This document shows, piece by piece, positions 34,403-43,993 of a stretch of DNA of 64,000 nucleotides. Where the stretch lies: positions 1 to 64,000 of the forward strand of contig NZ_LODW01000063.1 in assembly GCF_002914525.1 (NCBI RefSeq), given 5' to 3'. Source of the stretch: Rhizobium hidalgonense. GTDB lineage: Bacteria > Pseudomonadota > Alphaproteobacteria > Rhizobiales > Rhizobiaceae. Each line of letters opens with the position of its first letter. Position 1 is the first letter of the stretch. The translations under genes and the position numbers were made by a program. Under the pieces are notes generated by a model. It was not told where the DNA came from. It saw only the letters and a list, made by a program, of their open reading frames with translations, and did no database searches.

Positions 34403-35350
34403 ATGCAACCGATGGATTTGCGCGGGCTGAGCCCGGCCCCCGTTACCGCTTTCATCCGAGATGGCGAAGTCGATCACAAAGCCAACGCAAAAATCGCCAA
34501 ATGGCTGGTTTCGATAGAGGGCGTCAAAAGCCTCGTCATCCTCGGCCATGCCGGCGAAGGCACGTTCCTCACCGAAGAGGAGCGCCTTGCTCTCATTCAC
34601 ACTTATGTCGATGCGGTTGACGGTGCTGTACCGATCATTGCCGGAATTACCGGTGAAGGCACGAAAGTCGCTGCTGAAGAGGCCAAGAAGTGCAAAGCCG
34701 CAGGTGCTACCGGCGCACTCGTCTATCCCAACCACGGCTGGCTGCGTTTCGGCTTTCAGAAGGGGGCGCCCCAGGATCGTTATAAGGCGATCTGGCAGGA
34801 GTCTGGCCTCCAGTGCATCCTGTTCCAGTATCCCGATGCCACCAAGGCGTCCTACGATCTCGATACGCAGCTGGCAATCGCCACCCAGGAAGGCGTCGTT
34901 GCCACCAAGAACGGCGTGCGCAACATGAAGCGCTGGTACGTCGAAATTCCCGAACTGAAGAAGGCCAATCCAAATCTGCAGGTCCTGAGCTGCCACGACG
35001 AATGGCTGCTGCCGACCATGTTCGACGTCGACGGCTTGCTCGTCGGTTATGGCAATATCGCGCCCGAGTTGCTGATCGACCTGATCAAGGCCGGCAAGGC
35101 GCAAGACTATCCCGAAGCGCGCAAGATCTTCGAGCGCCTTCTCCCGGTGACGCGTGCCGTCTATCACCGCGGCTCCCACATGGAAGGCACCGTGGCCTTG
35201 AAACTCGGCCTTGTGCACCGCGGTATCCTTGATCACGCGACGATCCGCGAGCCGCTGAAAAATCTTGGGGAAAAGGCCGAAGCGGAGATCTTTGCTGCCT
35301 TCGGCGCCGCCGGTATTGGTCGCGTTGACCAATTCCTGGCTGCCGAGTGA
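34403..35350 (+). CDS. dihydrodipicolinate synthase/N-acetylneuraminate lyase family aldolase
   Basis: 315 residues, a single TIM-barrel lyase of the DapA family. Visible are GHAGEGTFLTEEER (phosphate/carboxylate loop region), the catalytic Tyr in LFQYPDATK and the Schiff-base Lys in VVATKNGVRN. Members cleave or dehydrate 2-keto acids such as 2-keto-3-deoxy sugar acids. The G-E-G in place of the DapA G-T-T-G-E suggests a catabolic member and not lysine synthesis. AGGAGGAGACC stands before the ATG. Followed by an MFS carrier and controlled by the divergent LacI protein, so it is likely part of a small sugar-acid or hydroxyproline-like use unit. The exact substrate is not readable. Confidence 0.8.
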   Translation: MQPMDLRGLSPAPVTAFIRDGEVDHKANAKIAKWLVSIEGVKSLVILGHAGEGTFLTEEERLALIHTYVDAVDGAVPIIAGITGEGTKVAAEEAKKCKAAGATGALVYPNHGWLRFGFQKGAPQDRYKAIWQESGLQCILFQYPDATKASYDLDTQLAIATQEGVVATKNGVRNMKRWYVEIPELKKANPNLQVLSCHDEWLLPTMFDVDGLLVGYGNIAPELLIDLIKAGKAQDYPEARKIFERLLPVTRAVYHRGSHMEGTVALKLGLVHRGILDHATIREPLKNLGEKAEAEIFAAFGAAGIGRVDQFLAAE

Positions 35351-35588
35351 CCGATTTGCCGCCCCTGCACATGTCGCAGGGGCGCATTCAGATGGGGAGC
35401 AGGGAACCCATGGGAGCCCGCAGATGCCGGCACGGCAGCGGGCAAGCTTGAACGTCTGTGAGGCACCGGCGTCAGCGGCCCTGGAGCCCATTGCCCTGAT
35501 AGGACGAACCGACACGCAGCAGTAACCATCAAGCAGGAGCGCGCCTGGCCGGGAGAGTGGTAGGCTACGGGGCGAGAAGGAGGAACCA

Positions 35589-36974
35589 ATGAATGTCATG
35601 CAGCCTATGCAGGCTGACACGGCGAATGTCGCTGATCGTCAGGCCGAAATCAGCGCTCGTCTGGAGCGCCTTCCCATCACCCGCGAGGTCTTCTGGGCGC
35701 GCAACATTGTCGGCGCCGCAACATTCTTCGACGGCTACACCGTCATTGCCATCGCTTATGCCATGCCCGTCCTCGTACGCGAGTGGGGCCTGAACCCCGC
35801 GCAGACCGGCATGATCCTGTCAATGGGCTATCTGGGACAATTGATCGGTGCGATCCTGTTCGGCTGGCTCGCCGAGAAGGTCGGCCGGCTGAAGGTTCTT
35901 TTGTTCACCATCCTGATCTTCGTCAGCATGGATGTCGCATGCCTGTTCGCGGCCGGGGCCGGCATGATGATGGCCTTCCGTTTCGTCCAAGGAATCGGCA
36001 CCGGCGGCGAGGTCCCCGTCGCCAGCGCCTATATCAACGAGTTGATCGGGTCCAAGGGACGCGGCAAGTTCTTTCTCCTCTATGAGGTCATGTTCCTTCT
36101 GGGCCTCGTTGGCGCCGGGCTGATCGGCTACTTCATGGTACCGGTTTACGGCTGGAAGGCGATGTTCGTCGTCGGCCTCGTTCCCGCAATCCTCATGATC
36201 CCGTTGCGCTGGTTCCTGAAGGAGTCGCCGCGTTGGCTAGCCGCAAACGGCCGCTACGAAGAAGCAAATGCTATTGTTACCCGCATGGAGGAAAGTGCCC
36301 AGGCAGCCGGCAGGGAACTACCGGAACCGAAGCGCGTGCAGATATCGGCCCATCGCAAGTCTGACTGGCGTGAGCTCTTCCAGGGCATTTACCTGAAGCG
36401 GACGCTCTCCATCTGGGCGATGTGGCTCACGGCCTATACAGTGGCCAATGGGACGATCACCTGGCTGCCGACGCTATACCGTCAGGTCTTCAACCTCCCG
36501 CTTCAAACGAGCATCCTCTATGGGTTCTTGACTTCGCTCGGAGGCGTGATCGCCGCCGTCATCTGCGCGCTGCTCATCGACAGGGTGGGGCGCAAGCGCT
36601 GGTACACTGGCGCCCTGCTTCTCGCTCCCTTGCCGCTTCTGGCTCTCGCGTGGCTCGGAGCAACTTCCGCCTTGCAGGTTCTGATCCTTGGCGGCCTTGC
36701 TTACGCCATCGTTCAGACCGTCACCTTCTCACTTTATCTCTATTCGGCGGAGATCTATCCCACCCGTCTTAGGGCGATTGGGACGGGAGCCGGCAGCTCC
36801 TGGCTTCGCCTGGGATCTTCGCTCGGACCGATCATCGTGGGCACGCTGATGTCTTCCTTAGGCATCCAGTATGTCTTCGCGACCTTCGCCGCCATTCTGA
36901 TCGTCGGCGCCATCGTCACGATGTTGTTTGCCGTAGAAACCAAAGGCCGGGTTCTGGAGGAGCTTTCCCCGTAA
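35589..36974 (+). CDS. MFS transporter, sugar/aromatic-acid porter type
   Basis: 461 residues with twelve hydrophobic segments in two halves. Loop 2-3 motif GWLAEKVGRLK, the segment-4 to -5 RFVQGIGTGGEVPVASAYINE, loop RWFLKESPRWL, the repeat motif LLIDRVGRKRW and the late SAEIYPTRLRAIG and VETKGR place it in the sugar porter/AAHS branch, which uses proton symport. AGAAGGAGG is seven bases before the ATG. It lies about 240 bases after the DapA-family aldolase on the same strand and probably imports its substrate. Which acid or sugar is unknown. Confidence 0.85.
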   Translation: MNVMQPMQADTANVADRQAEISARLERLPITREVFWARNIVGAATFFDGYTVIAIAYAMPVLVREWGLNPAQTGMILSMGYLGQLIGAILFGWLAEKVGRLKVLLFTILIFVSMDVACLFAAGAGMMMAFRFVQGIGTGGEVPVASAYINELIGSKGRGKFFLLYEVMFLLGLVGAGLIGYFMVPVYGWKAMFVVGLVPAILMIPLRWFLKESPRWLAANGRYEEANAIVTRMEESAQAAGRELPEPKRVQISAHRKSDWRELFQGIYLKRTLSIWAMWLTAYTVANGTITWLPTLYRQVFNLPLQTSILYGFLTSLGGVIAAVICALLIDRVGRKRWYTGALLLAPLPLLALAWLGATSALQVLILGGLAYAIVQTVTFSLYLYSAEIYPTRLRAIGTGAGSSWLRLGSSLGPIIVGTLMSSLGIQYVFATFAAILIVGAIVTMLFAVETKGRVLEELSP

Positions 36975-37048
36975 CAGATGGAGTTCTGGTCGGAAGCATC
37001 GATCTGGCGGGTCAATGCCCGTCGGATCAATTGGTCGTAGTCGGCGGC

Positions 37049-37079
37049 CCGGCGCCGCCGGGAGGTCAAGCGGCGCCGG
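37049..37079. terminator. inverted repeat between two convergent genes
   Basis: CCGGCGCCGC at 37049-37058 and GCGGCGCCGG at 37070-37079 are exact complements around an 11-base loop. Position between the MFS stop and the convergent small gene suggests termination, although no T tract follows on either strand. Confidence 0.45.
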
Positions 37080-37091
37080 TGGCGGCTTTAT

Positions 37092-37400
37092 TTATTCCGG
37101 GCAAACTTTGACGCGGTAGGGGTTACCCCAATCGTCGTGCCGCCATTCGATATGGCAATAGGACGGCCGGTAGTAGGTCCGGTAGACCGGATAGGGGCGA
37201 TAAACGGGGTAGGCAGGATAAACAGGGTAGGCGGGGCGGGTGGCTTCGGACAGCAGGGCGCCGCCGACGACGCCGGCGGCAAGGCCGCCCCAGAAGGCAT
37301 CGCGCGGACGGGCATCGGCGGTGGTGGCGGTGGCGAGCGAGGCGCCGGCAAAGGTCAGCGCGATCAGGCCCGTCGCCATGGTCTTATGAAGAACGGACAT
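37092..37400 (-). CDS. small secreted protein with YPV/YRP repeats, unknown function
   Basis: 102 residues. A signal peptide (MATGLIALTFAGASLATATTADA) is followed by a short glycine-rich hydrophobic helix (FWGGLAAGVVGGALL). Next comes a run of tyrosine-proline repeats (AYPVYPAYPVYRPYPVYR), and an end with two Cys (CHIEWRHDDWGNPYRVKVCPE). The pattern is common among small rhizobial envelope proteins, but no named function is known. ATG at 37400 with GAAAGGAAA upstream. Confidence 0.7.
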   Translation of the reverse strand: MSVLHKTMATGLIALTFAGASLATATTADARPRDAFWGGLAAGVVGGALLSEATRPAYPVYPAYPVYRPYPVYRTYYRPSYCHIEWRHDDWGNPYRVKVCPE

Positions 37401-37729
37401 ATGCTATTTCCTTTCTAGACTGGCTTCCATAAAGCCAGGTTCAGACTCCGCCCGGATCGCGGCGGCGCGATGGCCGCGCAAGTGCTTCCCGCATTAAATT
37501 TTCGTCATGATTTCAACAGATACCGGCGTGCCCGGCATGTGGGATTGCCTGTCATGGCAATGTTCATTCAGTCTCGTGGAGGCCCGGGCTGCCAATGTGA
37601 CGTATCTTCTGCGTGTTGAGCCGGCCCGTAAAATTTCCCTGCTGAAATTTATGGTTAAAACCTTGTTAAAAGCCTTGGCCTTATAGTCTTTGTAGTTGAT
37701 ATTTCATTCATTGCGGGAGCGACCATTTC
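37401..37729. other. divergent intergenic region, no gene seen
   Basis: About 330 bases between the small secreted protein and the hybrid kinase; it must carry both promoters. An A/T-rich stretch (TTAAAACCTTGTTAAAAGCC near 37650-37675) is the best promoter region for the kinase. No repeat, operator or small gene is convincing. Confidence 0.45.
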
Positions 37730-40700
37730 TTGAAATCAGCCGGGGACATTCTGGAATTGGCTTGCCGCCGGATCGCCGATCTGGACACCCCGGCCTATGT
37801 CAAGAACAGCGAACTGCGCTATGTCGCCGTCAACGAGGCCTATGCAGATTTCCTCGGCCGCGAGATTTCCGATTTCATCGGCAGGCGCAGCCGCGAACTC
37901 TTCGACCGTCCCGAGGAAGAGGAGCGCGAGGACAAGGAGCGCCGCGCGCTGGTGTTCGGCACCGAGGAAAACGCCATCTGTTTCGATGCCGCGGGCCTCG
38001 GCCATGAGCGCATCCAGATCGAAAGCTTCTCGCCATCGCCGGAGCGGATCTATGTGCTCGGCATCTTTGAGGCCCGCGAGCGCCGCGCCGTTACCAATAA
38101 GGAGACCGCCGACAGCTCTCGGACTGTAAACGATTTCGGAATTGCCGCCGATTTCGCCCAGCTGCGCGCGGCGCTGGAAAAACTCGATCATCCGATCGGC
38201 ATCTTTGCCGATGACGGCCGGCAGCTGGTCGTCAATGCCGCTTATCGCGACGGTGGAAGACCTGCGCCCGCCGGCGATTCGGCCTGGGGTGAGAGCGTCA
38301 ACGAACTGGACGTTCTACGCACCGTGCTCGAGGACCTGCCGGTTGCAGTCTTCGTGCGCGACGACAGGCATCGCCTGGTCTACGCCAACAAATATTACGA
38401 CACCTTCAGCGGCCATAGCCGTTCCGAAGTCCTGGGACTGACCGAATATGAAATGTTCGGGCGGGAAGGTGGTGAAGCGATCTACCAGGAAAACCTGCTG
38501 GCGTTGAAGCACGGCACGTCGGTTGAGATCGAGAGCGAAATGCCGAGCAAGAGCGGCCACCTCTATCCCGTCATCTCACGTGTCAACCGCGTCATGACGA
38601 CGGATGGGCGAACCTATGTGGTCGGCTCCTTTTCCGATATTTCGGCGCTCAAGGAGCGCGAGAAGGCGCTGATCGCGTCGCGCAAGCAGGAAGAAGTGCT
38701 GCATCGGGATATCGAGAGCATCCTGCGTTCGCTGCCGGTCGGCGTGCTGATCCTCGATAACGATCACCAGATTCTCTACGTCAACGACGAATTCTACAGC
38801 ATCTGGGAGCTGCCGCTCGACGATCCCTTCGACGGCCGCCCCTTCATCGACGTCATTCGCCGCAATTTGGAGCTCGGACGTTACGACGGCACGCAGACGC
38901 CGGAGGAGATCTACTCCTTCCGCAAGCATCTGTTCGAGGCCGAAGTGCCCGAGCCGATCGAGCTCGGTTGGGCGGGCGGCAAATCCGTCATCTTCGACAG
39001 CCGCCGCATCTCCAAGGACCGTATCCTGCTCACCTATGCCGACATTTCGGCAGTGCGCGAGCGGGAAAAGGAAATCCACGAAACCCGCGCAGCGCTCGAG
39101 CGGGTCGGCGAGATGATGCGCGATGCGACGCATGCGATGTCGCAAGGTCTTGCCATCGTCCAGGACGGCATCATCAAGATGTCCAACGAGGCAATGGCCA
39201 ATATCCTGCAGATCCCGCCCGCCTATATCGAAGCCGGGCAGGGCTGGCTCGGCATGTTCGAATTCTGTGCGGCGCGCGGCGATTTCCACGACGCGGCGGC
39301 CGAGATCCTGCAGGGCTGGCGCGACAATATTGCCGCCAGGCTGCCGATTTCCACCGTCTTCCATGTCGGCGGCGAGCGCTGGGTGAACATGGATGCGACG
39401 ATCAGCGCGGGACAGCATTGGGTAGCGCTATTCACCGACGTGACCGAGCTCAAGAGACGCGAGGAGGAGTTGCGCCATCTCTTGTCGCGCGCCGAAGCCG
39501 CCGACCGCGCCAAATCCGAATTCCTCGCCAATATGAGCCACGAGATCCGCACGCCGATGAACGGCGTGCTTGGCATGGCGGAGCTGCTTGCCAAGACCAA
39601 CCTCGACACGCGGCAGAAGACTTTCGTCGACATCATCGTCAAATCGGGCAATGCGCTGCTGACGATTATCAACGACATCCTCGACTTTTCGAAGATCGAT
39701 GCCGGGCAGATGAAACTGCGCAAAGCCGCCTTCGATATCACCGAAGCGGTGGAGGACGTGGCGACGCTGCTCTCCTCGCATGCCGCCGAGAAGAATATCG
39801 AACTGTTGGTGCGGGCAGCACCGGATCTGCCCGCCGCCGTGATCGGCGATGCCGGGCGTTTTCGCCAGATCGTCACCAATCTCGTCGGCAATGCCGTCAA
39901 GTTCACCGAGCGCGGGCATGTCTTCGTCGATGTCGGCTTCCAGGCGGCTGCGGGCGGCGAGATCATGGCGAGCATTCGCATCGAGGATACCGGTATCGGC
40001 ATCCCCAGTGAAAAGCTCGAATCTGTCTTCGACAAGTTCTCGCAGGTCGATGCCTCCTCGACCCGGCGGCATGAGGGAACGGGCCTCGGGCTGGCGATCA
40101 CCGCCGGGCTCGTCGACCTTTTCGGCGGTTATCTCAACGTCGAGAGTGAATGGGGCAAGGGCTCGGTCTTCACCGTCAACCTGCCGTTTGCGGTGGCTGC
40201 GGCCCGGCTCGAGCCGAAGCCGCTGCCGATCAACGTGCAGGGGGCGCGCATTCTCGTCGTCGACGACAATGACGTGAACCGGCGCATCTTGACCGAACAG
40301 CTTTCGCTCTGGGGATTCGACGGCGTTGCCGCCGAGGGGGGCGGCACAGGTCTTGCGATCCTGGAGGCGGCGGCCGATCTCGGTATCACCGTCGATGCCG
40401 TCGTGCTCGACTATCACATGCCTGATATGAACGGCGCCGACGTCGCGCGCCGGCTGCGTGCCGATCGCCGCTTTGCCGAGCTGCCGATCATTTTCCTGAC
40501 GTCGATGGATATTTCGGGGACGGAAAAGGAATTCGCGGCGCTGAACGGCCAAGCGCATCTGATGAAACCGGCGCGCGCCAACGTGCTGCGCAATACCGTC
40601 GTCGAAGTGGTGCGCGCCAGCCGCGTCAAGCAGGCTTCGGAAGCCGAGATTGCCCGGCTGCAGGCGCAAGCGGCCGCACCCGTACCGCCTCCTGCGCCTG

Positions 40701-41125
40701 CGCCGCAGCAGCGGGCGGCCGAATTCGTCGATGTGCTGGTCGCCGAAGACAATGAGGTCAACCAGATCGTCTTCACCCAGATCCTGCAGGGAACCGGCCT
40801 TTCCTTCCTCGTCGTCGCAAATGGCGAGGAGGCGGTCGCCGCCTGGGAGCGGCATACGCCGCGCATCATCATGATGGACGTGTCGATGCCCGTCATGAAC
40901 GGCCATCAGGCGACCCAGACGATCCGCGAACGGGAAAAGGGACAGGGGCACCGCGTGCCGATCATCGGCGTCACCGCCCATGCGCTCGAAAGCGATCGCG
41001 AGCTCTGCCTCGACGCCGGCATGGACGACTATATGTCGAAGCCGATCAGCCCGGAATTGCTGGAAGAAAAGATCCGGCAGTGGCTCGGCAAGGACGAACA
41101 GCAGCCGGGGCGTACGAGCTACTGA
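37730..41125 (+). CDS. multi-PAS hybrid histidine kinase with two receiver domains
   Basis: 1131 residues, no transmembrane segment, so cytosolic sensing. In order: a PAS-like unit (about 10-115); a PAS unit with VLEDLPVAVFVRDDRHRLVYANKYY (about 200-310); a third with ILRSLPVGVLILDNDHQILYVND (about 330-440); and a fourth PAS-like unit around ATHAMSQGLAIVQDG (about 465-575). HisKA follows with phospho-acceptor His in FLANMSHEIRTPMNG, then HATPase (NAVKFTE, DTGIGIP, GTGLGLAI). Receiver 1 has acceptor Asp in VVLDYHMPDMNG and receiver 2 in IIMMDVSMPVMNG. TTG start with GGGAGCG upstream. The signal and target regulator are unknown; no partner response regulator is adjacent. Confidence 0.9.
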   Translation: MKSAGDILELACRRIADLDTPAYVKNSELRYVAVNEAYADFLGREISDFIGRRSRELFDRPEEEEREDKERRALVFGTEENAICFDAAGLGHERIQIESFSPSPERIYVLGIFEARERRAVTNKETADSSRTVNDFGIAADFAQLRAALEKLDHPIGIFADDGRQLVVNAAYRDGGRPAPAGDSAWGESVNELDVLRTVLEDLPVAVFVRDDRHRLVYANKYYDTFSGHSRSEVLGLTEYEMFGREGGEAIYQENLLALKHGTSVEIESEMPSKSGHLYPVISRVNRVMTTDGRTYVVGSFSDISALKEREKALIASRKQEEVLHRDIESILRSLPVGVLILDNDHQILYVNDEFYSIWELPLDDPFDGRPFIDVIRRNLELGRYDGTQTPEEIYSFRKHLFEAEVPEPIELGWAGGKSVIFDSRRISKDRILLTYADISAVREREKEIHETRAALERVGEMMRDATHAMSQGLAIVQDGIIKMSNEAMANILQIPPAYIEAGQGWLGMFEFCAARGDFHDAAAEILQGWRDNIAARLPISTVFHVGGERWVNMDATISAGQHWVALFTDVTELKRREEELRHLLSRAEAADRAKSEFLANMSHEIRTPMNGVLGMAELLAKTNLDTRQKTFVDIIVKSGNALLTIINDILDFSKIDAGQMKLRKAAFDITEAVEDVATLLSSHAAEKNIELLVRAAPDLPAAVIGDAGRFRQIVTNLVGNAVKFTERGHVFVDVGFQAAAGGEIMASIRIEDTGIGIPSEKLESVFDKFSQVDASSTRRHEGTGLGLAITAGLVDLFGGYLNVESEWGKGSVFTVNLPFAVAAARLEPKPLPINVQGARILVVDDNDVNRRILTEQLSLWGFDGVAAEGGGTGLAILEAAADLGITVDAVVLDYHMPDMNGADVARRLRADRRFAELPIIFLTSMDISGTEKEFAALNGQAHLMKPARANVLRNTVVEVVRASRVKQASEAEIARLQAQAAAPVPPPAPAPQQRAAEFVDVLVAEDNEVNQIVFTQILQGTGLSFLVVANGEEAVAAWERHTPRIIMMDVSMPVMNGHQATQTIREREKGQGHRVPIIGVTAHALESDRELCLDAGMDDYMSKPISPELLEEKIRQWLGKDEQQPGRTSY

Positions 41126-41161
41126 TTGGGGATAATTCGGCAGCGATGGTGGTGTCGAGCG

Positions 41162-41881
41162 TCAGCGCTTTGTGCCGCAGAGCATTTCGCGTTTGCCGGC
41201 AAAGCCCTGGCGGCGCTCGACGGCAAAACCCGCGGCGATGAGATTGCGGCGCACGAAGCCGGCCGCGGCATAAGTGGCGAAGGTTCCGCCCGTCACAGTC
41301 TTTTCGGCGACCTGTCGCATCAGTTCCTCCGACCACATGTCGCTGTTGCGCGATGGGGCAAAACCGTCGAGATACCAGGCGTCGAAGCCGGGCCTTGCGG
41401 CTGCAACGCCCTCAAGTGCTCGGCCGCAGACGACGCTGAGCCTGGTCTGGGCGTCGAGATCAAGCGAGACGGTATCGGCAGGCGTTTGCGGCCAGGCTGC
41501 TGTTAGCGCCTCGCGCTCGGCATCGATCTCCGGCCAGTGCGAGAGCGCCCGGCCGATTTCTTCGCCGCGCATCGGGTGGAGTTCGAAAGAGATGAAATGC
41601 AGATGCTGGCCAGCCGCGCGGTGCAGCTTCCATTGCCGCCAGGTCTCGGCGAAGTTCAGGCCGGTGCCGAAGCCGAGTTCACCGATGACGAATTTATGCC
41701 GGCCGTTCCAGCGTTCGGATAAACCGTTGCCGGCGAGAAATACGTGGCTGCATTCCAGCCGCCCATCGGTCTGGCAGTAAAAATGATCGCCAAAGGCGGT
41801 GGAATAGGGCATATCGCCGTCGCGCCATTCGAGTGGCTGCGGCGCGCCCGCGCCAATCTGATCGGGGTTCACGTCTGTCAT
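41162..41881 (-). CDS. mnmD: tRNA 5-methylaminomethyl-2-thiouridine methyltransferase (MnmD, MnmC N-terminal type)
   Basis: 239 residues, stand-alone version of the methyltransferase half of E. coli MnmC. Visible are GDMPYSTAFGDHFY, the SAM-binding motif FVIGELGFGTGLNF, FISFELHPM, and the catalytic-region YLDGFAPSRNSDMWS with the late GGTFATYAAAGFVRR. It methylates the aminomethyl group on U34 of certain tRNAs. Its ATG (41879-41881) overlaps by two bases the ATG of the divergent FAD oxidoreductase gene, the other MnmC half. Ends 36 bases from the hybrid kinase stop (convergent). Confidence 0.87.
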   Translation of the reverse strand: MTDVNPDQIGAGAPQPLEWRDGDMPYSTAFGDHFYCQTDGRLECSHVFLAGNGLSERWNGRHKFVIGELGFGTGLNFAETWRQWKLHRAAGQHLHFISFELHPMRGEEIGRALSHWPEIDAEREALTAAWPQTPADTVSLDLDAQTRLSVVCGRALEGVAAARPGFDAWYLDGFAPSRNSDMWSEELMRQVAEKTVTGGTFATYAAAGFVRRNLIAAGFAVERRQGFAGKREMLCGTKR

Positions 41882-43058
41882 GGGAAAAGCCGATAATCCT
41901 CAGCCGGTCTCAGGTCAATCATCCTCAGGACTGCTGATCGTCGGCGGCGGCATCATGGGCCTCTGGGCAGCCGTTCATGCCGAGCGCCGCGGCATCGATA
42001 CCTTGATTGCGGATGCCGGCAGATTCGGCGGTGGAGCGAGCGGCGGCCTGCTCGGCGCGCTGATGCCGCATATGCCTGACCGGTGGTCCGAGAAGAAGCA
42101 GTTTCAGTTCGATGCATTGGTATCGCTCGAAGCCGAAATCGCCATGCTTGAAACGGCGACCGGGCTTTCCGCCGGCTATCGCCGTTCGGGCCGACTGATC
42201 CCGCTGCCGAAGCCGCATCTCAACAAAATCGCACGCGGCCATTGCGAGGACGCCGAACGCCATTGGCAAGCCGGCGACCGCCACTTCCACTGGCATGTGC
42301 TCGACGGCCCGCCGGTCAGCGGCTGGATCGACCCCTCTGCCGGCGAGAGCGGCTTCGTGCACGACACGCTCGCCGGTCGTGTTGCGCCCCGCTCGCTGAT
42401 TGCGGCGCTCGTCGCCTTCCTGAGGCAGGCAAAACATGTGCGTATTCTGGAACATGCATCGGTTGTCGGCCTTGATCCCGATCGCGGCATGGCCGAGATA
42501 AACGGTGAAAGCATTGGGTTCGGGCATTGCATCCTGGCGGCCGGCCATCAGTCCTTTCCGTTGCTGCAGGGCCTGACGCCGGGGCTGAAGCGACCGCTCG
42601 GCCAGCCGGTCAAGGGACAGGCGGCGTTGCTGAAAGCCGACCTCGACCCGGCGCTGCCGACGATCTTTCTCGACGGGCTCTATGTCGTTGCGCACGAGGG
42701 CGGGCATGTGGCGGTCGGCAGCACCAGCGAGAACCGTTTCGACGATCCCACGTCGACCGATGCCCAGCTCGAGACACTGATCGAGATGGCGCGCTGCATC
42801 GTGCCAATCCTTCTCGACGCGCCTGTTGTCGAGCGCTGGGCCGGGCTTCGCCCGAAGGCGATCGACCGCGATCCGATGATCGGCCGCCATCCCGATCACC
42901 AACGCCTGATCGCACTGACCGGCGGCTTCAAGGTCAGCTTCGGGCTCGCCCATCGGCTGGCAGAGGCGGCGGTTTGTATCGCCAGCGATGCAGATTGCGG
43001 ATTTTTGCTGCCGGAGAGCTTCGCGATATCAGGCCATATCGCGGCGGCTTCACGTTAA
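41880..43058 (+). CDS. FAD-dependent oxidoreductase, probable MnmC oxidase half
   Basis: 392 residues of the DAO family. An N-terminal Rossmann motif LLIVGGGIMGLWAAVHAERRG is followed by GGGASGGLLGALMPH and the late GLRPKAIDRDPMIGRHP and TGGFKVSFGLAHRLAE that close the FAD site. Position, divergent from mnmD with overlapping start codons, makes it the likely oxidase that removes the carboxymethyl group from cmnm5s2U34 before MnmD methylates it. Other DAO enzymes, such as glycine oxidase, are similar, so this is a strong suggestion only. The upstream ribosome site is poor (GGGG 13 bases before the ATG). Confidence 0.72.
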   Translation: MGKADNPQPVSGQSSSGLLIVGGGIMGLWAAVHAERRGIDTLIADAGRFGGGASGGLLGALMPHMPDRWSEKKQFQFDALVSLEAEIAMLETATGLSAGYRRSGRLIPLPKPHLNKIARGHCEDAERHWQAGDRHFHWHVLDGPPVSGWIDPSAGESGFVHDTLAGRVAPRSLIAALVAFLRQAKHVRILEHASVVGLDPDRGMAEINGESIGFGHCILAAGHQSFPLLQGLTPGLKRPLGQPVKGQAALLKADLDPALPTIFLDGLYVVAHEGGHVAVGSTSENRFDDPTSTDAQLETLIEMARCIVPILLDAPVVERWAGLRPKAIDRDPMIGRHPDHQRLIALTGGFKVSFGLAHRLAEAAVCIASDADCGFLLPESFAISGHIAAASR

Positions 43059-43172
43059 ACGTGAATTCGTTGCAGCTTCGTTTCGTTATTCTGTCATGCA
43101 AATCACCTATTTGCTTGCGCATCGACAGCGCCTGAAATTACTGGCGCTGCTTTTCCTGATGGAGGAAATCGC

Positions 43173-43880
43173 ATGCGCTATGCCATTTGCTTCACGCCTC
43201 CGGCGAGCGACCCGCTATCGCTCATGGCCGCCCATTGGCTTGGCCGAAACGCATTTTCAGGTGATATGCTGGAGCCTCCGGCAGTTCGTGGTCTGGGCAT
43301 TCATGAGATCGCCTTCCATACGGCCGTGCCGCGACGCTATGGATTTCACGGCGTTTTGAAGGCACCGTTCCACCTGTCGTCGGATCTGTCCGAATCGCAA
43401 CTCCTGCGCGATCTCATGCGTTTTTCCGGAACGGTCCTTCCCTTCCAGATTCCGCGCCTCGAAGTCGCCCGGCTCGGCAATTTCTACGGTCTGTTGCCGC
43501 ACGTTCCCTGCGAGCAGATCCAATATCTCGCCTCGGTGATCGTGCAGGAATTCGACCGTTTCCGCGCGCCGCTCAGCGAGGCCGACATCGAACGCAGCGA
43601 TCCGGATGGTTTGTCGGCGGCGCAGTTCTCAAACCTGCATCGCTGGGGCAATCCTTACGTTATGGAGGAGTTCCGCTTCCATATGCCGGTGACCGGCCCG
43701 GTCAACGCGATCGACATGCCGCGCATCGAGCCGGCGCTGCGGACGATTTTCGAGCCCGTGCTCAGGGAACCGGTCATGGTTTCGAATGTCGCGCTGATGA
43801 TCGAGGAAGGCACCGGCGGACCTTTCCGGGTTCATTCGCTGCATCCCATGGGCAAGGTCAGCGCCCGCAAGATCGCTTGA
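43173..43880 (+). CDS. DUF1045 (2H phosphoesterase-like) protein
   Basis: 235 residues. Two His motifs (YGFHGVLKAPFHL about residue 60, and EFRFHMPVTGPV about residue 168) are those of the DUF1045/2H superfamily. Members are often found near phosphonate genes and are annotated as putative phosphonate metabolism proteins. Here no phosphonate gene is near; the urate/allantoin operon follows 110 bases downstream. ATG 43173 with GATGGAGGAAAT upstream. The reaction is unknown; 2H proteins usually act on cyclic phosphodiesters or related bonds. Confidence 0.75.
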   Translation: MRYAICFTPPASDPLSLMAAHWLGRNAFSGDMLEPPAVRGLGIHEIAFHTAVPRRYGFHGVLKAPFHLSSDLSESQLLRDLMRFSGTVLPFQIPRLEVARLGNFYGLLPHVPCEQIQYLASVIVQEFDRFRAPLSEADIERSDPDGLSAAQFSNLHRWGNPYVMEEFRFHMPVTGPVNAIDMPRIEPALRTIFEPVLREPVMVSNVALMIEEGTGGPFRVHSLHPMGKVSARKIA

Positions 43881-43993
43881 CTTCAGATGAGCTAACTTAT
43901 TGCGCACAAAGGATAAAATTCCGCTGCGCAGTTTCCGTCTCGACATTCCGGCTGCGGATGCTACCGTTCTCCGTCTTTTCAGAAGGTGATTTG

